Assembly (NCBI RefSeq): GCF_002078175.1
Contig: NZ_MWFK01000001.1
Coordinates: forward strand, 930,001-994,000
Direction: 5' to 3'
DNA from: Streptomyces sp. M41(2017)
GTDB taxonomy: Bacteria; Actinomycetota; Actinomycetes; Streptomycetales; Streptomycetaceae
Length of the DNA stretch: 64,000 nt
The notes beneath the pieces are model-generated. The model was given only the letters and a program-made list of their open reading frames with translations. It did not search any database and was not told the DNA's origin. Made by a program: the position numbers and the translations under genes. This document shows positions 35,119 through 44,401 of the stretch, in pieces (the stretch's first letter is position 1; every line of letters starts with the position of its first letter).

Positions 35119-35254
35119 GCCCGTGCGCGCCGCTGTCACCGGATGGTGACAAATGAATGGCCTCAGGGTGTACAACCAGTGACGCCCTGCCCGAGTCGCA
35201 CTCCGTGGACGCGTCGGACCACCGCGTCCGGAAGACGACGAAAGGCAGCACCTG

Positions 35255-36739
35255 ATGTCCCGAGCACGACGCCGCGGCCGTTCCACGCGGCTGACCGCGC
35301 CCCTCGCCGCCGCCCTGCTGGCCGGGGGAGCCGGCGCCTGGACGCTCACCGGGGCGACCGCGCAGGCGGCCACCGGATCGGCGGCCGTCCAGGACGACTT
35401 CAACAAGGACGGCTACGCCGACCTGGTGATCGGTGCCCCGGACGCGACCGTGTCGAGCAAGGCCAACGCGGGCTACGTGGCGGTCATGTACGGCTCCGCG
35501 AGCGGCCTGTCCACCGCGAAGAAGCAGATCGTCAGCCGCTCGACCACCGGCGTGCCCGGCTCCGCCACCGCGAGCCAGCGCTTCGGCTCGGCCTTCACCA
35601 AGGGCGACCTGGACAAGGACGGCTACACCGACCTGGTGATCGCCGGCGGCACGACGGGCTCGGTCGTCCTGTGGGGCTCCGCCTCCGGGCTCACCGGGGG
35701 CACGGCGATCGCCGGGTACGGCGCCGCGCCCGAGGCCGGTGACTTCGACGGTGACGGCACCACCGACCTCGCCCTGTTCTCCGCCCAGTCCGTCGGCGGC
35801 GACGACCCCGCGGGCGCCCCGGCCACCCTGTGGAAGGGCCCGGTCTCGCGCGCCGGAAAGCCGGCCGCCGTTCTCAACATCCTCGACAAGTCCGCCTGGT
35901 GGGGCTACGACGAGGACGACGCCGGCTGCGCCACCGGCGGCGGCTGCGAGGAGGACGGCGACTCGATCACCGGACCCGTCGTCTCCGGCCAGGTCGGCGA
36001 CGTCAACGGCGACGGCCGGGACGACATCGTGCAGTGGTACTACACCGGTGACGGGACCTGGGGCAACCGGCTGCTGTACGGCAGCCCGACGGGCTTCAAG
36101 CGCACGGACGCCCCCGGTGACGGCGTGAGCCGGACCGCGTCGGGGACCGGTGTCGGCGACGTGAACGGCGACGGCTTCGACGACGTCGTCGTCGGCGCCG
36201 ACGGCTGGAACGACAAGGTGCGGATCGCCTACGGTTCCTCCGCCGGACTCACCGACCACGTGCAGACCTTCGACCAGGACCTGGCCGGCTTCCCCGGCGT
36301 CCAGGAGGAGGGCGACGAGCTCGGCTCCGCCGTCTCCGTCGCCGATGTCACCGGTGACGGCTACGCGGACATCGCGCTCGGCATCGCCGGCGAGGACGTC
36401 GCCGGTGTGGCCGACGCCGGTTCGGTCGCCCTCGTGCACGGCGGCGCCTCAGGCGTGACCGGCGCGGGCACCCAGGTCTTCCACCAGGACACCGCCGGGA
36501 TGCCCGGCGTCGCCGAGACGGACGACCGGTTCGGCGTGGCCACCGCGCTGCTGGACGTCGACGGCAACGGCCGGCGCGACCTCGCCGCCTCCTCCACCGC
36601 CGAGAACGCCTCGGCCGGCGCGGTCTGGGTGCTCCGCGGCACGACGACCGGCCTGACCACCACGTCCGCCCTCGCGTTCGGCCCGAAGACCATCGCGGCT
36701 CCCGACGTGAAGGCGCACTTCGGCGCGTCGCTGCGCTGA
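35255..36739 (+). CDS. Secreted FG-GAP (integrin-like beta-propeller) protein, 494 aa
   Basis: An arginine-rich signal peptide (ending TAQAA) is followed by about seven FG-GAP repeats with calcium-binding loops: DDFNKDGYADLVIGAP, GDLDKDGYTDLVIAGG, GDFDGDGTTDLALF, GDVNGDGRDDIVQW, GDVNGDGFDDVVVGA, ADVTGDGYADIALG and LDVDGNGRRDLAAS. This number fits one seven-bladed propeller that binds calcium. No sortase signal, lipobox or C-terminal membrane helix is visible, so the protein is probably released or loosely attached to the wall. GAAAGG precedes the ATG. The ligand is unknown. Confidence 0.88.
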   Translation: MSRARRRGRSTRLTAPLAAALLAGGAGAWTLTGATAQAATGSAAVQDDFNKDGYADLVIGAPDATVSSKANAGYVAVMYGSASGLSTAKKQIVSRSTTGVPGSATASQRFGSAFTKGDLDKDGYTDLVIAGGTTGSVVLWGSASGLTGGTAIAGYGAAPEAGDFDGDGTTDLALFSAQSVGGDDPAGAPATLWKGPVSRAGKPAAVLNILDKSAWWGYDEDDAGCATGGGCEEDGDSITGPVVSGQVGDVNGDGRDDIVQWYYTGDGTWGNRLLYGSPTGFKRTDAPGDGVSRTASGTGVGDVNGDGFDDVVVGADGWNDKVRIAYGSSAGLTDHVQTFDQDLAGFPGVQEEGDELGSAVSVADVTGDGYADIALGIAGEDVAGVADAGSVALVHGGASGVTGAGTQVFHQDTAGMPGVAETDDRFGVATALLDVDGNGRRDLAASSTAENASAGAVWVLRGTTTGLTTTSALAFGPKTIAAPDVKAHFGASLR

Positions 36740-36753
36740 CCCGCGGCACACGA

Positions 36754-36794
36754 CGGAGCGCCGGGAAGTGCCGCGCGCACTCCCCGGCGCTCCG
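36754..36794. terminator. Bidirectional terminator between convergent genes
   Basis: CGGAGCGCCGGG (36754-36765) and CCCGGCGCTCCG (36783-36794) pair perfectly, with an inner AGTG/CACT stem. It separates the FG-GAP gene from the convergent ThDP enzyme gene. Confidence 0.7.
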
Positions 36795-36818
36795 GTGTTT
36801 CCGCCGTGTCCGGCCCGG

Positions 36819-38504
36819 TCAGTCCAGATGGGTCGGCGCGAACATGCGCAGCACGGCGGGCAGCACGACCACCGAGGGACCCGGGGCGGCCAGCGCCTCG
36901 GCCAGGTCCGCCTCCAGCGTCTCGGGACTGGTGAGCGTGCCCGGCACGCCGAACGACTCGGCGAGCGCCACGTAGTCGGGGCGGGACAGTTCGGTGGCGG
37001 TCGCCTGGCCGAACGCGTCCGTCATGTACTCGCGCAGGATGCCGTAGCCGCCGTCGTCGACGATGAGCCAGGTGACGGGCAGCCCGTACTGCTTCGCCGT
37101 CGCCAGCTCGGCGATGGAGTACAGCGCGCCGCCGTCGCCGGACACCGCGAGGACCGGTCGGGAGGGATCGGCGGCGGCCGCGCCGAGCGCCGCCGGGAAG
37201 CCGTAGCCGAGACCGCCGGCGCCCTGGGCGGAGTGCATGGTGTTGGTGCCGCGCGGATCGAAGGCCGACCACGCCCAGTAGGCCAGGATCGTCATGTCCC
37301 AGAAGGACGGCGAGGTGGCCGGCAGGGCGCGTCGGACGGCCGCCAGCACGTCCTGTTCCAGGGTGAGTTCCTGGCCGGCGATACGGTCCGCGACCTGGGC
37401 GAGCACCGAGGTCACCCGGTCCGCCGCCGACGCGTCGGGGCGTTCCTCGACCGTCTCCAGGAGCGCGGAGAGCGCGAGGCGGGCGTCCGCGTGGATGCCG
37501 AGCGCCGGGTGGTTGGACTCCAGCTTGCCGAGGTCGGCCTCGATCTGGACGACCCGACCGCGGGGCTTGAACGTGTGGTAGTTCGAGGAGAGTTCACCGA
37601 GGCCGGAGCCGACCACGAGCAGGACGTCGGCGTCCTCCAGGAAGTCGGTCGTGTGCCGGTCCTCCAGCCAGGACTGGAGGGACAGCGGGTGCTCCCAGGG
37701 GAAGGCGCCCTTGCCGCCGAAGGTGGTGACGACCGGCGCGTTCAGCCGCTCGGCGAGCAGGCGCAGTTTGCCGGAGGCGTCGGCGCGCACGACACCGCCG
37801 CCCGCGATGATCGTGGGGCGGTCGGCCGTGGAGAGCAGATGGGCGGCCAGCGCGGTGAGTTCGGGGCGCGGGACGACGTCCTCGGGGGTGGCGTCCATCG
37901 CGGTCACCACGGGCAGGGAGGTCTCCGCGAGGAGGACGTCCTGCGGGATCTCCACCCACACCGGTCCGTGCGGGGCCGTGAGCGCCGACTCCCAGGCCGC
38001 GGCGATCGCGGAGGGGATCTGCGACGGCGTACGGACCGTGTGGACCGACTTGACCACGCCCCGGAACGAGGCCTGCTGGTCGGGGAGTTCGTGCAGATAG
38101 CCGTGGCGTCCGCCTCCCAGGCCCGCGGTGGGGATCTGGCTGCTGATGGCGAGGACCGGCGCGGAGGCGGCCCGCGCCTCCTGGAGGGCGGCCAGCGAGG
38201 TCAGCGCGCCGGGGCCGGTGGACAGCAGCAGCGGCGCGGCCTCGCCGGTGACCCGGCCGTAGGCGTCCGCCGCGAACCCGGCATTGTTCTCGACGCGCAG
38301 TCCGACGTACTGGAGGGAGGAGCGGCGCAGGGCGTCGAACATGCCGAGCGCGTGCTGGCCGGGCAGCCCGAAGACGGTCGTCGCACCGAGACCGGAGAGG
38401 GTCTCCACGACCAGGTCTCCGCCGTTGCGGCCGGGGGGCGGGTTGAGCGCGGCCTCCGTCTGCGCCGCCGTCGGACGGAGCACCAGGTCGTGGTCGTGGG
38501 TCAC
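36819..38504 (-). CDS. Thiamine diphosphate-dependent enzyme, possible 2-ketoarginine decarboxylase, 561 aa
   Basis: This acetolactate-synthase-like enzyme has the three standard domains. The cofactor-activating glutamate lies in [15 protein letters not shown], and the ThDP/magnesium motif is [13 protein letters not shown] through IVDDGGYG. Another segment, [15 protein letters not shown], precedes the linker. The gene overlaps the ureohydrolase gene by four bases (ATGA), so both are made together. In Pseudomonas the ThDP enzyme AruI decarboxylates 2-ketoarginine and a ureohydrolase later removes urea from 4-guanidinobutyrate; the pairing here suggests the same chemistry but is an inference. 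A carboxyethylarginine synthase-like activity is a less likely alternative; true acetolactate synthase is unlikely as no small subunit is present. Confidence 0.82.
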   Translation of the reverse strand: MTHDHDLVLRPTAAQTEAALNPPPGRNGGDLVVETLSGLGATTVFGLPGQHALGMFDALRRSSLQYVGLRVENNAGFAADAYGRVTGEAAPLLLSTGPGALTSLAALQEARAASAPVLAISSQIPTAGLGGGRHGYLHELPDQQASFRGVVKSVHTVRTPSQIPSAIAAAWESALTAPHGPVWVEIPQDVLLAETSLPVVTAMDATPEDVVPRPELTALAAHLLSTADRPTIIAGGGVVRADASGKLRLLAERLNAPVVTTFGGKGAFPWEHPLSLQSWLEDRHTTDFLEDADVLLVVGSGLGELSSNYHTFKPRGRVVQIEADLGKLESNHPALGIHADARLALSALLETVEERPDASAADRVTSVLAQVADRIAGQELTLEQDVLAAVRRALPATSPSFWDMTILAYWAWSAFDPRGTNTMHSAQGAGGLGYGFPAALGAAAADPSRPVLAVSGDGGALYSIAELATAKQYGLPVTWLIVDDGGYGILREYMTDAFGQATATELSRPDYVALAESFGVPGTLTSPETLEADLAEALAAPGPSVVVLPAVLRMFAPTHLD

Positions 38505-39466
38505 TTGTTCCGGGCCTCCGCGATCTGGCGGGACATGATGGTGGTCAGTTCGTAGGCGGTGTGGGACGCCGCCACGGCGGTGATCTCCGCGTGGTCGTAG
38601 GCCGGGGCGACCTCGACGACGTCGGCGGAGACCAGGTTGCAGGACGAGAGTCCGCGCAGGATCTCCAGAAGCTCGCGGGAGGTCATGCCGCCCGCCTCGG
38701 GGGTGCCGGTGCCGGGCGCGTGCGCCGGGTCGAGGCAGTCGATGTCGATGGAGATGTAGAGCGGGCGGTCGCCGATGCGCTGGCGGAGCTGGTCGGCGAC
38801 CTCGTCGGCGCCGCGGCGGTAGATGTCGGCCGAGGTGACGATGCCGAAGCCCATCTTCTCGTCGTCGGTGAGGTCCTGCTTGCCGTACAACGGGCCGCGG
38901 GTGCCGACGTGCGAGAGCGCCTCGGTGTCGAGGATGCCCTCCTCGACGGCCCGGCGGAACGGCGTGCCGTGCGTGTACTCGGCGCCGAAGTAGGTGTCCC
39001 AGGTGTCGAGGTGCGCGTCGAAGTGGAGCAGCGCGACCGGGCCGTGCTTCTTGGCCACGGAACGCAGCAGGGGCAGCGCGATGGTGTGGTCGCCGCCCAG
39101 GGTCATCAGCCGGGCGCCGGTGCCGAGCAGTTCGTCGGCGGCGGCCTCGACCGTCTCCACGGCCTCGTTGATGTTGAACGGGTTCGCCGCGATGTCACCG
39201 GCGTCGGCGACCTGGGCGAGGGCGAACGGCGAGGCGTCCTGGGCCGGGTTGTAGGGGCGGAGCAGCCGGGACGCCTCGCGGATGGCGTTGCCGCCGAAGC
39301 GGGCGCCCGGCCGGTACGAGACGCCGGAGTCGAACGGCACACCGACGACGGCGACGTCGGCGGTGCCGACCTCGTCGAGGCGGGGCAGCCGGGCGAAGGT
39401 CGCGGGACCGGCGTACCGCGGGACGCGGGACGAGTCGACGGGGCCGCGGGGCGTCTCGTTGCTCAT
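38501..39466 (-). CDS. Ureohydrolase (agmatinase/guanidinobutyrase family), 321 aa
   Basis: This manganese enzyme hydrolyses a guanidino group to urea and an amine. Binuclear metal ligands are visible in [11 protein letters not shown] (His), [11 protein letters not shown] (Asp, His, Asp) and [19 protein letters not shown] (Asp, Asp), the arginase-superfamily signature; the last block reads as agmatinase/guanidinobutyrase type rather than arginase. No signal peptide. It overlaps the ThDP enzyme gene by four bases and is preceded by a 63-base gap with three phased repeats, then the sodium symporter gene. Agmatine, 4-guanidinobutyrate or another guanidino acid are possible substrates; context favours 4-guanidinobutyrate. 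Confidence 0.9.
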   Translation of the reverse strand: MSNETPRGPVDSSRVPRYAGPATFARLPRLDEVGTADVAVVGVPFDSGVSYRPGARFGGNAIREASRLLRPYNPAQDASPFALAQVADAGDIAANPFNINEAVETVEAAADELLGTGARLMTLGGDHTIALPLLRSVAKKHGPVALLHFDAHLDTWDTYFGAEYTHGTPFRRAVEEGILDTEALSHVGTRGPLYGKQDLTDDEKMGFGIVTSADIYRRGADEVADQLRQRIGDRPLYISIDIDCLDPAHAPGTGTPEAGGMTSRELLEILRGLSSCNLVSADVVEVAPAYDHAEITAVAASHTAYELTTIMSRQIAEARNK

Positions 39467-39502
39467 GGGGTGATGCCTTCTTTCCTACGCTTCGTCGCGT
39501 AT

Positions 39503-39529
39503 GTACAACTAAGTACAACTAGTACGACT
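39503..39529. promoter_or_regulatory. Three phased GTACAACT repeats ahead of the ureohydrolase gene
   Basis: GTACAACT occurs at 39503-39510 and 39513-39520, and GTACGACT at 39522-39529, with 10- and 9-base periods, directly between the symporter stop codon and the ureohydrolase start. One helical turn spacing suggests an operator for a regulator bound on one DNA face. Confidence 0.55.
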
Positions 39530-40990
39530 CTACTGGTGAACCGGGACCGGTTCGGACAAGGGTTCGGCGCCGCGGCCGGCCAGCCGCTCGCGCCAGACGG
39601 CCAGTACCGCCGCGTCGGTCGCGGGCGTGGCCAGCGAGACGACCACGTAGGCGGCCAGGGAGAGGAGCAGCCCGTAGTAGACGGGCTCGTTGGCGAGGAT
39701 GCCGTAGCCGGCCATCAGGCCGACGACCGCGAGACCGCCCACGACCACGGAGGCGAGCGCGCCCTGCGCCGTGCCGCGCTTCCAGAGCAGGCCGCCGAGG
39801 ATCGGCACGAGCAGTCCGGCGACGAGCAGGTTGTACGCGACGGTCAGCGCCTCGACGACGTTGTTGAGCGCGATCGCCGTGCCGATCGCCGCGACGCCCA
39901 TGATCAGGATGAAGACGCGGTTGCCCTTGACCTCGTCGTGGTCGGCGGCGCCGGGCTTCACGGCACCGCGCAGCCGCGACCAGATGTCGTTGTTGGCGAC
40001 GGTGGCGCAGGCGATGAGGGCGCCGGAGGAGGTGGACATCACGGCGGCGAGCGCGGCGGCGAGCACCAGACCGCGCACTCCGACGGGGAGTTCGTCCTTG
40101 ACGATGGTGGCGAAGGCGGTGTCGGCGCTGGGCAGCTTCGGGTACATGACCTTGGCCGCGGTGCCGATGACGGCCCCGGCGACGGCGTAGACCAGGCAGT
40201 AGGTGCCGGCGACGGTGCCGCCCCACTTGGCCGTCCTGTCGCCGCGGGCGGTGAACACGCGCTGCCAGATGTCCTGCCCGATCAGCATGCCGAACGTGTA
40301 GATGAGGACGTAGGTGAAGATCGTCTCGCCGCCGATGCCCAGCGGGTCGAAGTACTCGGTGGGCAGCTTGGCCTTCATCGCGCTGAACCCGCCGGCCTTG
40401 ACGACGGCGATGGGCAGCAGCAGGAGCAGCACGCCGATGGTCTTGACGACGAACTGCACCATGTCGGTGAGGGTGATCGACCACATGCCGCCGAGGGTCG
40501 AGTAGGCGACGACGATCGACCCGCCGATGATGATCGCGAGCGTCCGGTTCATGTCGAAGAGGACGTCGAAGATCGTGGCGTACGCGATGGTCGAGGTGAC
40601 CGCCAGCATCAGGGTGTACGCCCACATGACGACGCCGGAGATGAGGCCGGCCCGGCCGCCGTAGCGCAGGTCGAGCATCTCGGAGACGGTGTAGACCTTC
40701 AGGCGGGCGATGCGCGCGGAGAAGAAGACGCTGAGGGCGAGCAGGCCGAGTCCGATGGTGAAGACCATCCAGGCCCCGGAGAGGCCGTACTGGTAGCCGA
40801 GCCCGACGCCGCCGATGGTGGACGCGCCGCCGAGGACGATGGCGGCCATGGTGCCCGAGTACATGGCGGGCCCGAGGCGCCGTCCGGCGACCAGGAACTC
40901 GCTCTTGGACTTGGCGCGGCGCATGCCCCACCAGCCCATGGCCAGCATGCCGGCCAGATAGACGACGATCACTGTGTAGTCGACGGCCAT
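39530..40990 (-). CDS. Sodium:solute symporter, 486 aa
   Basis: This is a sodium-coupled importer of the SSS family with about 13 membrane helices. The N-terminus MAVDYTVIVVYLAGMLAMGWWGMRRAKSKSEFLVAGR and the segments STIGGVGLGYQYGLSGAW, SALVSTSSGALIACATV-like VMSTSSGALIACATVANND (sodium site) and ALTVAYNLLVAGLLVPILGG are characteristic. It is upstream of the ureohydrolase and ThDP enzyme genes on the same strand and divergent from a PucR regulator, so it probably brings in the guanidino compound or precursor. Members of the family also carry proline, pantothenate and nucleobases; the actual solute is not readable. Confidence 0.9.
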   Translation of the reverse strand: MAVDYTVIVVYLAGMLAMGWWGMRRAKSKSEFLVAGRRLGPAMYSGTMAAIVLGGASTIGGVGLGYQYGLSGAWMVFTIGLGLLALSVFFSARIARLKVYTVSEMLDLRYGGRAGLISGVVMWAYTLMLAVTSTIAYATIFDVLFDMNRTLAIIIGGSIVVAYSTLGGMWSITLTDMVQFVVKTIGVLLLLLPIAVVKAGGFSAMKAKLPTEYFDPLGIGGETIFTYVLIYTFGMLIGQDIWQRVFTARGDRTAKWGGTVAGTYCLVYAVAGAVIGTAAKVMYPKLPSADTAFATIVKDELPVGVRGLVLAAALAAVMSTSSGALIACATVANNDIWSRLRGAVKPGAADHDEVKGNRVFILIMGVAAIGTAIALNNVVEALTVAYNLLVAGLLVPILGGLLWKRGTAQGALASVVVGGLAVVGLMAGYGILANEPVYYGLLLSLAAYVVVSLATPATDAAVLAVWRERLAGRGAEPLSEPVPVHQ

Positions 40991-41171
40991 GGGTCTCCTC
41001 CGGGCACTGGGTGGCGTGTCGTGCGGTGGTGTGGGGAGCCGGCGACTGATCGCGGGGACATCCGCCCGTACCCGCGGCCGCCGGTCGGGACCGACACTAG
41101 GTGGCCGGAAAGCGACTGCGAAGTGTACGTTTCATCCATTCGATCCGAACCGGATGGAGGAACCGTCCATC

Positions 41172-42965
41172 ATGCCGGACCCCCGGTCACCGTCCGCCCC
41201 GCAGGCGCCCGCCGCCGCCCCGGTCCCCGCCGTCCCGCCGACTCCCCCGGTGGCGCTGTCGGCGCTCCTCGCCCGCGAGGACCTGGGGCTGCGGCGGATC
41301 GCCGGTCCCGCCGGGAGCGGCACCGTGATCCGGTGGGCGCACACCTCGGAGATGTCCGACCCGTACCCCTACCTGCTGGGCGGCGAGCTGCTGCTGACCG
41401 CCGGGGTCCACGTCCCGGACCCCGCCGCCGGGCAGGACGCGCCCTCCCGCTCCGGGGACGCCGCCGGAAGCCTGCGGGAGTACTTCGACTCCTACGTGTC
41501 CCGGATCGTGGCGGCGGGTGGCGCGGCCCTCGGTTTCGGCCTGGCGCCGGTGCACGACCGGGTGCCGCCCGAGCTCGTCGCGGCCTGCGACGCCCACGGC
41601 CTGCCGCTGCTGGAGGTGCCGCCCCGGACGACGTTCTCCGGCGTCGCCCGCGCGGTGTGGCAGCTCATGGCGCAGGCCCGGCTTGCCGAGCTGCGGCGGG
41701 TGACGGAGGCCCAGCAGAGCCTCGCGGCAGCGGCGGCCCGCCCCGATCCGGTCCCGGCCGTGCTCCGTCAGCTCGCCCAGCGGGTGGGCGGCCTCGCGGT
41801 CCTGTACGGCCCGGAGGGCACGGAACTGGCCCGGACCGGCAGGATCCCGGACGCCCCGACGACGGGGAGCGCCTCCGGGCGGGGTGCCTCGGGGGACGCC
41901 CCCTCGGAGGGCCCGACGGCCACCTCGGCGGGCGGCGCCACCGGCACCCCCGGGGCCACCCGCGCGAGCACGGCCGCCGGCGCCCTCGACGACACACCGG
42001 CGAACCCCTCCGCCCGCACCCCCGCGGACCCGTCCGCCGGGGGGACCGGTTCCGCCGACGCGCGTCCCGCCGCGACGCGCCCCGAGACCGCCCTCGCCGA
42101 ACTGGCCGGGGTCGTCCGCCCGTGGGAAGGGGCGGGGGCCGCTTCCCCGAGGCCCTCGTCCGCCACCGACACCGTCGGCGGTGTCCATCTCGCGGCCTAC
42201 GCGCTCGGCAGCGGTCAGGGCTTCGTGCTCGGGGTCGCCGCGCCGCGCCGCGACCCGGGCGACCACACGATCGCCTCCGTCGCGTCCGTGCTGCTCTCCC
42301 TCCTCACCGGGGAGCAACAGAGCGGCAGTGGCGCGGCCCGCTCGGCCGCGCTGGTGCGGCTGCTGCTCGGTGCCGCGCCCGAGGCGGTGGCGCCGCTCCT
42401 CGGCGGCGAGCGGTGGACCGTCGTGCACGCGTGCCCTACCGGGGAAGGACCGGCGCCGGACGCCGTCACCGCCACCGCGCTGGGGGCGGCTCTCGGCTCC
42501 GCGCTGGTCGACGTGGACGGCGACGTGGTCCGCGTCCTCGTCCCCGGTGACCGCGCGCCCGCCGAGCAGCCCGGCTGGACCTGCGGGGTCAGCGCCCCCG
42601 CCGGCCCGGACGCCTGGACGGCGGCCGACACCCAGGCCGCCCGCGCACTGGCCCGCGCCCGAGCGACCCGCACCGCCCTGGTCCGGCACGGCGAGCGCCC
42701 CTCGCTCGCCGATCTCCTCCCGGCGGGCGACACCGAGGCCCACGCCCTCGCGCTTCTCGCTCCCGTCGCCGGGACGCCCGCGCTGACCGAGACCCTGCGC
42801 GCCTGGCTCTCCCTGCACGGCAGTTGGGACCGGACGGCGGTGGCCCTCTCCGTCCACCGCAACACCGTCCGCCAGCGCATCGCCCGCTGCTCGGCGTTGC
42901 TGGAGGCGGACCTCGACGATCCGGACGTACGGATGGAGTTGTGGTTCGCGCTCCGATCCGGGTGA
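41172..42965 (+). CDS. PucR-family transcriptional regulator, 597 aa
   Basis: This regulator has an N-terminal PucR domain (LSALLAREDLGLRRIAGPAGSGTVIRWAHTSE, LLTAGVHV) and a C-terminal helix-turn-helix (LHGSWDRTAVALSVHRNTVRQRIARCSALL). Between them is a long low-complexity insert of about 80 residues rich in Ala, Thr, Pro and Gly (residues near 235-315), likely disordered. GGAGGAA precedes the ATG at 41172; an in-frame ATG at 41154 is possible. The gene is divergent from the symporter and very probably controls the guanidino module. PucR proteins typically regulate purine or amino-acid-derived nitrogen catabolism. Confidence 0.87.
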   Translation: MPDPRSPSAPQAPAAAPVPAVPPTPPVALSALLAREDLGLRRIAGPAGSGTVIRWAHTSEMSDPYPYLLGGELLLTAGVHVPDPAAGQDAPSRSGDAAGSLREYFDSYVSRIVAAGGAALGFGLAPVHDRVPPELVAACDAHGLPLLEVPPRTTFSGVARAVWQLMAQARLAELRRVTEAQQSLAAAAARPDPVPAVLRQLAQRVGGLAVLYGPEGTELARTGRIPDAPTTGSASGRGASGDAPSEGPTATSAGGATGTPGATRASTAAGALDDTPANPSARTPADPSAGGTGSADARPAATRPETALAELAGVVRPWEGAGAASPRPSSATDTVGGVHLAAYALGSGQGFVLGVAAPRRDPGDHTIASVASVLLSLLTGEQQSGSGAARSAALVRLLLGAAPEAVAPLLGGERWTVVHACPTGEGPAPDAVTATALGAALGSALVDVDGDVVRVLVPGDRAPAEQPGWTCGVSAPAGPDAWTAADTQAARALARARATRTALVRHGERPSLADLLPAGDTEAHALALLAPVAGTPALTETLRAWLSLHGSWDRTAVALSVHRNTVRQRIARCSALLEADLDDPDVRMELWFALRSG

Positions 42966-43005
42966 CGAACGGGCCGTCGGGGGTCCGGCGTCCGCCCCCG
43001 CCAAC

Positions 43006-43347
43006 TCACCAGTCCCGGGGGGCGATCAGCTCCTCCACGTCCGCGGCGCCGAACCCGTACGCCGAGGCCACGAACCAGAAGTCCTCCGCTATCTCCTCGC
43101 GGGCGACCGTCTCGATGTCGCTGTCCGCCTCCCAGAAGGCGTCCTGGAGCGCGTTGAACTCCTCGGTCGCGGCGTGCGTGAGCACGTACAGCGCGGTGAG
43201 GTCCGCGGGCCGCTCCGCCTCGATCCGCTCGCACAGGCCGAGCAGGATCACCCGGCCGCGGTCGACGACATGGTCCGGGTAGTACCCGTCGGCGTACATC
43301 CCGCGCAGGAACGCGTGCTCCCCCACCTGACCATTGGTGACCGCCAC
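43006..43347 (-). CDS. DUF5713 family protein, 113 aa
   Basis: This is a small acidic cytosolic protein without known activity. The sequence (EHAFLRGMYADGYYPDHVVDRG, CERIEAERPADLTALYVLTHAATEEFN, EDFWFVASAYGF, EELIAPRDW) matches what I recall as DUF5713, including its conserved EDFWFVA segment. The GTG at 43347 has GGGGGAAG four bases upstream; the frame extends far upstream without a better start. It is convergent with the PucR gene and divergent from the next gene. No functional link to its neighbours is evident. Confidence 0.78.
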   Translation of the reverse strand: MAVTNGQVGEHAFLRGMYADGYYPDHVVDRGRVILLGLCERIEAERPADLTALYVLTHAATEEFNALQDAFWEADSDIETVAREEIAEDFWFVASAYGFGAADVEELIAPRDW

Positions 43348-43548
43348 TGCTTCCCCCGTCCGTCGGACATCTCCCGGGGTCCCTCGACCCGTGAGAGCGA
43401 TCCTGCACCACGCCACTGACAGCGGGCCCTGCCCGGCCGCGGACCACCGGGCCCCGGCACCGCACCCCGCCGGCACACCCGAGTGACGCGCGTCCCAGCG
43501 ACCGGGACAGCCGCGCCCCCGACCGGAACCCACCGGCACAATGGGGGT

Positions 43549-44337
43549 ATGCCGATACCCGGGACTCCCAGCCGCGCCGAACTTGTCGACCACCTCGTGA
43601 AGACCCGCATCGCGGGCGATGTCGCCACCCCCCGCGAGAACAACCTCTCCCACTACCGCAAGCTGGCCAACGGCGAGCGCAACTGGTGGCTCGGCCTGGA
43701 GCTCGGCGACCGCTGGACCGACGAGCAGGACGTGCTCGCGGTGATGGCGGAGCGGGTCGGTGTCAACGACGACCCGGAGTTCCGGTACGGGCAGGACACC
43801 ATCGATCCCGAGCTGACCGTGGACGGTCTGGACCGCCTCGCGGCCCGGCTGCGCAAGGCGGCCGAGGGGCGCCAGCGGGTGCTGTTCGCGACCGGCCACC
43901 CCGGCGGTCTGCTCGACGTGCACCGCGCCACGGCCGCGGCGCTGCGCGCCGCCGGCTGCGAGATCGTGGTGATCCCGGAAGGCCTCCAGACGGACGAGGG
44001 CTACGTCGTGCAGTTCGCGGACGTCGCCGTGCTGGAGCACGGGGCCACGCTGTGGCACACCCACTCCGGCGAGCCGATGCGCGCGATCCTCGACGGCCTG
44101 GCGCGCGAGGGCCGCCCGCTGCCCGACCTGGTCGTCGCCGACCACGGCTGGGCGGGCCGCGCGGGCCAGCAGGGCGTGGACTCCGTCGGCTACGCCGACT
44201 GCAACGACCCGGCCCTGTTCCTCGCCGAGGCGGAGGGCACCGTCCAGGTCGTGGTCCCGCTGGACGACCATGTCGTCAGCCCGCGCCACTACGACCCGAT
44301 GACGGCGTATCTGCTGAAGGAAGCCGGCTTGGCGTGA
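43549..44337 (+). CDS. Conserved protein annotated as phosphatase in actinobacteria, 262 aa
   Basis: The protein has a mixed alpha/beta composition with motifs VLFATGHPGGLLDVHRATAAAL, EIVVIPEG, DVAVLEHGATLWHTHSGEPM, LVVADHGWAGRAGQ and VPLDDHVVSPRHYDPM. Several conserved His and Asp residues suggest a metal or phosphate site. I recall orthologues being labelled phosphatase, without experimental support known to me. The ATG at 43549 follows a G-run at very short spacing. No signal peptide. It stands alone between a divergent DUF5713 gene and a convergent CDF transporter gene. Confidence 0.72.
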   Translation: MPIPGTPSRAELVDHLVKTRIAGDVATPRENNLSHYRKLANGERNWWLGLELGDRWTDEQDVLAVMAERVGVNDDPEFRYGQDTIDPELTVDGLDRLAARLRKAAEGRQRVLFATGHPGGLLDVHRATAAALRAAGCEIVVIPEGLQTDEGYVVQFADVAVLEHGATLWHTHSGEPMRAILDGLAREGRPLPDLVVADHGWAGRAGQQGVDSVGYADCNDPALFLAEAEGTVQVVVPLDDHVVSPRHYDPMTAYLLKEAGLA

Positions 44338-44401
44338 CGCCCGGCACGCCGTACGGCACCCGTGCGTGGCCCGGATCCCAGGGTGAGCGGTCCGCGTCCC
44401 G

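Noticed and set aside
36819..39466. Clavulanate-like pair (carboxyethylarginine synthase and proclavaminate amidinohydrolase)
   Set aside because: ThDP enzyme and ureohydrolase occur together in clavulanate clusters too, but the beta-lactam synthetase and clavaminate synthase genes are absent here; a catabolic role fits the symporter and PucR neighbours better.
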